A stretch of DNA of 20,540 nucleotides from an uncultured Sutterella sp. Lineage in GTDB: Bacteria; Pseudomonadota; Gammaproteobacteria; Burkholderiales; Burkholderiaceae_F. Positions 16,096 to 20,540 of this stretch are shown in pieces. Positions within the stretch are counted from its first letter, which is position 1. The number at the start of each line of letters is the position of its first letter. Both the position numbers and the translations under genes were made by a program. The notes beneath the pieces were generated by a model. That model was not told the origin of the DNA, made no database searches, and worked only from the letters and a program-made list of their open reading frames with translations. The DNA is taken from contig CAJLGW010000028.1 in NCBI GenBank assembly GCA_905206345.1, forward strand, positions 1 to 20,540. Direction: 5' to 3'.

Positions 16096-18582
16096 ATGAG
16101 TGAAAAGTTGCTCGTTATTGCTGAAAAACCTTCCGTTGCGTCGGATATTGCAAAGGCCTTGGGTGGCATGCAACGTGAGAAGGATTTTTTCGAGAGTGAC
16201 CAATATGTGGTCAGCTCGGCGGTCGGTCATTTGTTGGAATTGACCGTTCCGGAAAAATACGATGTTAAAAGAGGTAAGTGGACGTTTACGCACTTACCGA
16301 TGATTCCGCCGTCTTTTGATTTAAAACCGATTAAAAAGACAGAGGACAAATTAAAAGTTTTAAAACGCTTGCTTAAGCGTACCGATATTGTCGGCGTGAT
16401 TAATGCATGCGACGCCGGACGTGAAGGGGAATTGATTTTCCGCTACATCATGCAAGCTGCGAAATGCAAAAAGCCGATCCAACGTCTTTGGTTGCAATCC
16501 ATGACGCCGGCCTCGATTGTCCAAGCCTTCAAGAATTTGAGAAGCGATGCTGAGATGCAAAATTTGTCAGATGCTGCTCGTTCTCGCTCAGAGGCGGACT
16601 GGTTGGTTGGGATTAATGGCACTCGCGCCATGACGGCCTTCAATAGCAAGGATGGGGGCTTTTTCTTGACCACGGTCGGTCGTGTTCAAACACCGACCTT
16701 GGCAATCGTGGTTGAAAGAGAAGAAAAAATTGCTTCTTTTGTAAGCCAAAAGTATTGGGAAGTTCTCGCCGATGTTCAGGCTAAGGCTGGTCAATACCAA
16801 GCCCAATGGTTTGATCCGACTTTTAAGAAAAGCGAAGATCATCCTCATTTGAAGGCTGAACGCATTTGGGACAAGAATGAGGCTTGGGCCTTATGTGATC
16901 GCCTTAATGGACAATCTGCAACCGTCGAAGAAACGGCAAAGCGCACAACGCAACTTTCTCCGCTTCTTTTTGACTTAACCAGTTTGCAAAGAGAGGCCAA
17001 TAATCGTTTTGGTTTTTCCGCTAAAACGACGTTGGCGGCCGCTCAAGCCCTTTATGAAAAACACAAAGTGTTGACGTATCCGAGAACGGATGCGCGCGCG
17101 TTGCCGGAAGACTATGCATCGACCGTGGTCTCGACACTTGAAGCGCTCAAAGAGACGAATCGCTATTTCAGTGGTGCCGATCAAATCCTTCAAAATCATT
17201 GGGTCAAACCGACGAAGCGTGTTTTTGATAATTCCAAGATTTCAGATCACTTTGCCATTATTCCGACCTCTCAACAGCCGAAGAAATTGTCAGAGGTTGA
17301 AGAGAAAATCTATGACTTGGTGGTTAAGCGCTTCATGGCCGTGTTCTACCCGGCTGCTGAGTATGACGTAACGACTCGAATTACGACGGTCGGTAAAGAA
17401 AAGCTCAAAACCGAAGGTAAGGTTTTGGTCAAAGCCGGTTGGTTGTCGGTTTATGGTCGAGATGTTGAAAAGAGTGAAACCTTAGTGCCGGTTGAAAAGG
17501 GTGAGAAGGTGGTTGTTGTGTCTGCTCAAGCAGAGGAAAAGGCCACTAAGGCTCCGCCGCGCTATACCGAAGCTACGCTTTTGTCAGCTATGGAAGGTGC
17601 AGGCAAACTTGTTGAAGAAGAAGGATTGCGCGAAGCCATGGCCGGTAAAGGTCTCGGAACGCCAGCAACGCGTGCCGCCATCATTGAAGGTTTGTTGCTA
17701 CAAAACTATTTGGTGCGTGATGGGCGCGATCTAAAGCCTACATTTAAGGCTCGCCAGCTCTTTGTTTTGCTCAAGGGGCTGGGTGTTTCGGAATTATCTG
17801 AACCGGAATTGACCGGTGAATGGGAATACAAGCTTGCTCAAATCGAACAAGGGAAATTGACGCGAGATACCTTCATGAAGGATATTCGTCAAATGACGGA
17901 GACCATTGTTGATGCTGCCAAGCGTTATGAAGGTGACACGGTTCCTCTTGAAAACCCCGCGCATTTGAAGACGCCTTGTCCGAAATGTGGCTCTGAAATT
18001 GTGGAAAACTATCGTCGTTTTGCCTGTACGAAGTGTGACTTTAGTCTCACGAAGCATCCAGGCGGTCGTACGTTTGAAGTGGCCGAAGTTGAAGAGCTTT
18101 TAAAGAACAGAGCCATTGGTCCCTTGGATGGTTTCATCAGCAAGATGGGACGTCCCTTTGCTGCCATTTTGAAAATTACGGATGACTTTAAGTTGGAATT
18201 CGATTTCGGGCAAAAGGAAGAAGAGTCTGACGAACCTTTGGACAAGTCCCAATTTGAGGCAATCGGCACGTGTCCTAAGTGTGGCTCGGCTGTATTGAAT
18301 ACGCCCAAGGGCTACATCTGCGAAAAAACCTTAGAAAAGACGTGTGACTTCCGAATCGGGCGCATTATTTTGCAACAAAATATTGATCCCGAACAGGTTC
18401 AAAAAATCTTGACCGAAGGTAAGAGTGATGAGTTAACGGGCTTTGTCTCTAATCGTACGAAGCGCAAATTCTCAGCTCAATTGGTGATGGGTAAAGACGG
18501 ATCAATTGGTTTTGAGTTTACTCAGAAGCGACCGACAACCAAAGCCAAAAAGACGACGAGTAAAACGAAAAAGTCCGAATAA
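16096..18582 (+). CDS. topB: DNA topoisomerase III
   Basis: A type IA topoisomerase that passes single strands through transient breaks, acting in decatenation and resolution of recombination or replication intermediates. The 828-residue product has the Toprim domain (E10 in IAEKPSVA, DAGREGE at 106-112), the TopB-type SAVGHLLEL and the active-site TYPRTD with Y328. AMAGKGLGTPATRA lies in the C-terminal half of the core. The tail adds two Cys-rich zinc-ribbon-like repeats (CPKCGSEI...CTKCDF near 628-650; CPKCGSAV...C near 725-750) and a Lys-rich end. It follows dprA after 82 bp with AGGA 7 nt before the ATG. In many Burkholderiales an smg (DUF494) gene lies between; it is missing here. Confidence 0.95.
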   Translation: MSEKLLVIAEKPSVASDIAKALGGMQREKDFFESDQYVVSSAVGHLLELTVPEKYDVKRGKWTFTHLPMIPPSFDLKPIKKTEDKLKVLKRLLKRTDIVGVINACDAGREGELIFRYIMQAAKCKKPIQRLWLQSMTPASIVQAFKNLRSDAEMQNLSDAARSRSEADWLVGINGTRAMTAFNSKDGGFFLTTVGRVQTPTLAIVVEREEKIASFVSQKYWEVLADVQAKAGQYQAQWFDPTFKKSEDHPHLKAERIWDKNEAWALCDRLNGQSATVEETAKRTTQLSPLLFDLTSLQREANNRFGFSAKTTLAAAQALYEKHKVLTYPRTDARALPEDYASTVVSTLEALKETNRYFSGADQILQNHWVKPTKRVFDNSKISDHFAIIPTSQQPKKLSEVEEKIYDLVVKRFMAVFYPAAEYDVTTRITTVGKEKLKTEGKVLVKAGWLSVYGRDVEKSETLVPVEKGEKVVVVSAQAEEKATKAPPRYTEATLLSAMEGAGKLVEEEGLREAMAGKGLGTPATRAAIIEGLLLQNYLVRDGRDLKPTFKARQLFVLLKGLGVSELSEPELTGEWEYKLAQIEQGKLTRDTFMKDIRQMTETIVDAAKRYEGDTVPLENPAHLKTPCPKCGSEIVENYRRFACTKCDFSLTKHPGGRTFEVAEVEELLKNRAIGPLDGFISKMGRPFAAILKITDDFKLEFDFGQKEEESDEPLDKSQFEAIGTCPKCGSAVLNTPKGYICEKTLEKTCDFRIGRIILQQNIDPEQVQKILTEGKSDELTGFVSNRTKRKFSAQLVMGKDGSIGFEFTQKRPTTKAKKTTSKTKKSE

Positions 18583-18586
18583 AAAC

Positions 18587-18616
18587 AAAACACCCCAACT
18601 TAAATTGGGGTGTTTT
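18587..18616. terminator. Strong bidirectional terminator between topB and ytfL-like gene
   Basis: A perfect 12-bp stem (18587-18598 with 18605-18616, CACCCCAA against TTGGGGTG at its core) and a 6-nt loop, ending in TTTT on each strand. It serves topB and the convergent membrane-protein gene. Confidence 0.9.
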
Positions 18617-18637
18617 GACAGGTAGGGATTGAAAGCG

Positions 18638-19999
18638 TTACTTCGAAACTTCCTTGGTGTCCTGCACATTGGCGTTCGGTAAAGCGTTCATGACTTCTTT
18701 AGGAATGTCAGGCTTGACCGGAGTCACCAAGATTTGATCAACCTTATTGTTGTCAACGTCAATGACTTCGAAGCGATAGCCACCGTAAGTAATGCGGTCG
18801 GTTCGTTTCGGAATCTTACGCAGCATGTACATGATGAAGCCGGCAACGGTTTCATAGGTTGAGTCCTCGGGCAAACTTTCAAAGCCCAAGAGTCGCTCTA
18901 AGTCGTCAATGGCCGTAGAGCCGTCTACTAACCAACTGCCGTCTTCACGTTCGAGAATTTGAGCTTCTTCCTCGGTGCTCACCAAGTCACCCATGACGGT
19001 ACTCATGACATCGTTCAAAGTGATGATACCCACAACAAGAGCGTATTCATTGATGATGACGGCAAAGTCAGAATGCGTGCGTTTAAAGCAATCAAGGATT
19101 TCAGACAAAGTTAAGGAGTCGGGCACCATTTGCACAGGGCGTACCAGACCGGATTCTTTAAGAGACAAGTCCTTTTCGCTCATAATACGGCGCAACAAGG
19201 CCTTGGAGTCCACAATCCCAACAACGTTATCAAGATTTTCATTACAGACAATGTATTGGTTGTGAGGTGTATTAACCACCTTGCGACAAATTTCCTCTTC
19301 AGTATCGTCCAAAAGCAGATAAACAATGCTTTCACGAGCCGTCATGGAGCTCGGAACAGTACGACTTTCCAATTCGAATATGTTTTCGATAGCCGTTTGT
19401 TCTTCTGTGGCGATAATGCCGGCTGCGGTACCGGCATCGACAGTGGCAATAATGTCTTCAGAGGTGATTTTTTCTTGTGCGTGTTCGGGCAGTCCTAAAA
19501 GGCGAATGGTGAAGTTTGCAATGCCATTAAAGAACCAAACGAAGGGAGCCAACGCACGAATCAAGAAAGACATCGGACCGATGACTACCACAGCGATTTG
19601 CTCAGGGGCAACGAGTGCTAAACGTTTGGGAATCAAGTCGGCAAACAAAATGAAAGCCGTTGTGGAAAGAATAAAGCTTGACCAAAAGCCAAACGTATTG
19701 GCAAGAGCTCCGTTGGCAGTGAAATTTAATGCAAGGTCTGTAAACGCCGGAGAGAAAAGTCGTTCGCCAACGATACCACCAGCAAGCGCAACGGCGTTAA
19801 CACCAATTTGAACAACAGTGAAAAAGTGCCCAGGATGTTCTTGTAGAGTTAAAACACGAGAGGCTTTGGATTGGCCTTCTTCGGCCATGGTGGTTAATCG
19901 AATTTTTTTGGCAGCGGCCAGAGAGATTTCTGAGATAGAGAAGAAACTACTCGAAAGAATTAACGCTACGAGTAGAAAGAAAAGCGAATAGTTCGACAT
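18638..19999 (-). CDS. CNNM/CBS-domain membrane protein, YtfL (PaeA)-like
   Basis: An inner-membrane protein of 453 residues with the HlyC/CorC layout: a CNNM (DUF21) transmembrane domain (about 1-190), a CBS pair (about 205-330) and a C-terminal CorC_HlyC domain (about 345-430). It matches E. coli YtfL (PaeA) closely over its length: FFSISEISLAAAKKI, HPGHFFTVVQIGVNAVA, FELESRTVPSSMTARE, AVIINEYALVVGIITLNDVM and LRKIPKRTD are shared in kind. PaeA is reported to export cadaverine/putrescine, whereas other CNNM proteins handle Mg2+ or Co2+; the cargo here is inferred only. The start has no ribosome-binding site but gives the expected N-terminus. Confidence 0.9.
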   Translation of the reverse strand: MSNYSLFFLLVALILSSSFFSISEISLAAAKKIRLTTMAEEGQSKASRVLTLQEHPGHFFTVVQIGVNAVALAGGIVGERLFSPAFTDLALNFTANGALANTFGFWSSFILSTTAFILFADLIPKRLALVAPEQIAVVVIGPMSFLIRALAPFVWFFNGIANFTIRLLGLPEHAQEKITSEDIIATVDAGTAAGIIATEEQTAIENIFELESRTVPSSMTARESIVYLLLDDTEEEICRKVVNTPHNQYIVCNENLDNVVGIVDSKALLRRIMSEKDLSLKESGLVRPVQMVPDSLTLSEILDCFKRTHSDFAVIINEYALVVGIITLNDVMSTVMGDLVSTEEEAQILEREDGSWLVDGSTAIDDLERLLGFESLPEDSTYETVAGFIMYMLRKIPKRTDRITYGGYRFEVIDVDNNKVDQILVTPVKPDIPKEVMNALPNANVQDTKEVSK

Positions 20000-20028
20000 A
20001 AAAGCACGTTTAAATTATACAGCCCCTA

Positions 20029-20057
20029 AGTATAGCAAAAATAACAACTTTTTTGAA
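20029..20057 (-). promoter_or_regulatory. Putative promoter of the YtfL-like gene
   Basis: On the minus strand, TTCAAA (20052-20057; 4 of 6), a 17-nt spacer and TATACT (20029-20034; 5 of 6) preceded by TGC, an extended -10. A second TATAAT lies at 20014-20019 but without a well-placed -35. Confidence 0.45.
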
Positions 20058-20326
20058 CTATCTAACTGATTTTTATAGGTTCTTTCTTTTGAAAGATTTT
20101 AATAAAAATACGTAAAAGGAACCTGTATTGTCTGACTTTTTACACGAATGATGTTGATAAAATGTGACTGCTAAATTGAATTCAGTGTGGTTATGGAATT
20201 TTAAATGCTCACATCGCTTGCGTAGGATGGTGATATTTGGAGCTTGTTCGTGGTAGCTGTGACTGACAAAAACAAGACATGTATTTTGCTCTATTGTCAA
20301 AGCTTCATAGAAAATTAGCGAGGAAA
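20058..20326. other. Non-coding AT-rich stretch before the insertion sequence
   Basis: About 270 bases with no convincing gene. The only open frame (minus, 75 codons) has no ribosome-binding site and no recognisable family. No terminator, tRNA or repeat was identified. It may include the unresolved left boundary of the insertion sequence or decayed flanking DNA. Confidence 0.5.
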
Positions 20327-20354
20327 CTTGGGACTTAGCCCCGAGAGGAATCGC

Positions 20355-20374
20355 TTCTTGCGCTAGCGCAAGAA
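20355..20374. repeat. Perfect 20-bp palindrome in the IS left end
   Basis: The sequence at 20355-20374 equals its own reverse complement (arm TTCTTGCGCT). It can fold as an 8- or 9-bp hairpin on either strand. In IS200/IS605 elements such subterminal hairpins are bound by TnpA for strand cleavage. In IS200 leader structures also dampen transposase expression. There is no T-run after it, so it is not a simple terminator. Confidence 0.75.
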
Positions 20375-20425
20375 ATTAACAATCGAGAACATTATAATAT
20401 CAACCATGTGTGGAATTATCTAACC

Positions 20426-20488
20426 ATGGTTAAAATCGTCTTTCAGCGTAACTGTGTCTATCAAACCGCTTACCATGCGGTTTGGTGT
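20426..20488 (+). CDS. tnpA: IS200/IS605 Y1 transposase TnpA, 5' fragment (interrupted)
   Basis: Twenty-one codons (MVKIVFQRN through VYQTAYHAVWC) match the N-terminus of Y1 HUH transposases, whose first beta strand reads like VYSCKYHIVWC and then continues CPKYRR. The frame fits to the Cys codon ending at 20488. It then loses similarity and meets TAG at 20513, exactly where intron-like sequence begins. The HUH motif and catalytic tyrosine would lie downstream, beyond the window. A TATAAT lies at 20393-20398. No strong ribosome-binding site is seen. The ATG sits in a 12-bp palindrome (20421-20432), and a five-codon frame at 20406-20423 ends 2 nt before it. If the intron splices, the gene may still be functional. 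Confidence 0.65.
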
Positions 20489-20540
20489 GTGCGCACGACA
20501 TGTGCGCTGTTCTAGCGGGTGCAAGTCCCGTGGTCGGGCT
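20489..20540 (+). mobile_element. Putative 5' end of a group II intron (partial)
   Basis: The sequence begins GTGCG (a GTGTG two bases earlier is the alternative boundary), fitting the GUGYG 5' consensus of bacterial group II introns. Next comes a perfect 6-bp hairpin (GCGCAC at 20491-20496, GTGCGC at 20502-20507). A second hairpin CGGG-TGCAAGT-CCCG (20516-20530) resembles the start of domain I, where GGTGAAAGTCC or GGTGCAAGTCC is common. Catalytic domain V and any reverse-transcriptase/maturase lie outside the window, so this rests on 52 bases. Inserted immediately after the Cys codon of tnpA. Confidence 0.6.

Larger units (their letters stand above)
20327..20540 (+). mobile_element. Left end of an IS200/IS605-family element, interrupted
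   Basis: Two hairpins just upstream of a Y1-transposase start are typical of the subterminal palindromes at the left ends of these single-strand transposing elements, which have no terminal inverted repeats. The first is a 6-bp stem at 20327-20345 with one wobble pair. The second is a perfect 20-bp palindrome at 20355-20374. The exact tip cannot be set without the target site. The element runs off the right edge and appears to carry a group II intron in its transposase gene. Confidence 0.65.

Noticed and set aside
20073..20300. A 75-codon open frame on the minus strand in the gap before the insertion sequence
   Set aside because: No ribosome-binding site, no recognisable family, His/Asn/Phe-rich composition expected of AT-rich non-coding DNA.
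20501..20515. Reading the break in tnpA as a simple nonsense mutation at the TAG
   Set aside because: Similarity to TnpA is lost 24 bases before the TAG, right where intron-like hairpins begin, so an insertion explains it better than a point mutation.

Overview
The window looks like core chromosome of a betaproteobacterium, probably order Burkholderiales. The low GC and gene complement would suit a Sutterellaceae-like gut genus, but that is inference from recognised protein families and gene order; no rRNA is present. The markers are pyrE divergent from exoA, a DUF1840 gene, an fmt-rsmB-DUF4390-ntrY-regulator-trkA-trkH block, and def and dprA divergent with topB behind dprA. About 97% of bases 73-19999 are coding. 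No tRNA, rRNA, CRISPR array, prophage or riboswitch was seen.

Left part (1-4801). pyrE (minus) is divergent from a tight plus-strand trio: exoA (exonuclease III), an RsuA-type pseudouridine synthase and an AmpG-type muropeptide permease. The trio meets a UPF0149/YecA-family gene head-on with overlapping stop codons. A DUF1840 gene follows on the plus strand.

Centre (4807-13453). Seven minus-strand genes are packed almost without gaps, in transcription order fmt, rsmB, DUF4390, ntrY-like kinase, short response regulator, trkA, trkH. Spacing and overlaps (ATGA, TAATG, 4-nt, 35-nt, 63-nt and 6-nt gaps) suggest one operon. It links Met-tRNA formylation, 16S rRNA methylation, an envelope-sensing two-component system and the two-part Trk potassium uptake system.

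Right part (13568-19999). An alpha/beta hydrolase on the opposite strand separates fmt from def, which are commonly neighbours. def is divergent from a strongly diverged dprA, followed by topB (topoisomerase III). A strong bidirectional terminator separates topB from a convergent YtfL/PaeA-like CNNM-CBS membrane protein.

Right edge (20000-20540). A non-coding stretch leads into the left end of an IS200/IS605-like element: two hairpins and the first 21 codons of a Y1 transposase TnpA. The frame breaks directly after the Tyr-His-x-x-Trp-Cys motif. The sequence there changes to what looks like the 5' end of a group II intron, running off the window. This nested element is the most unusual thing in the window. 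Secondary points of interest are the degenerate DprA, the sensor kinase paired with a regulator lacking an AAA+ domain, and the hydrolase between fmt and def.
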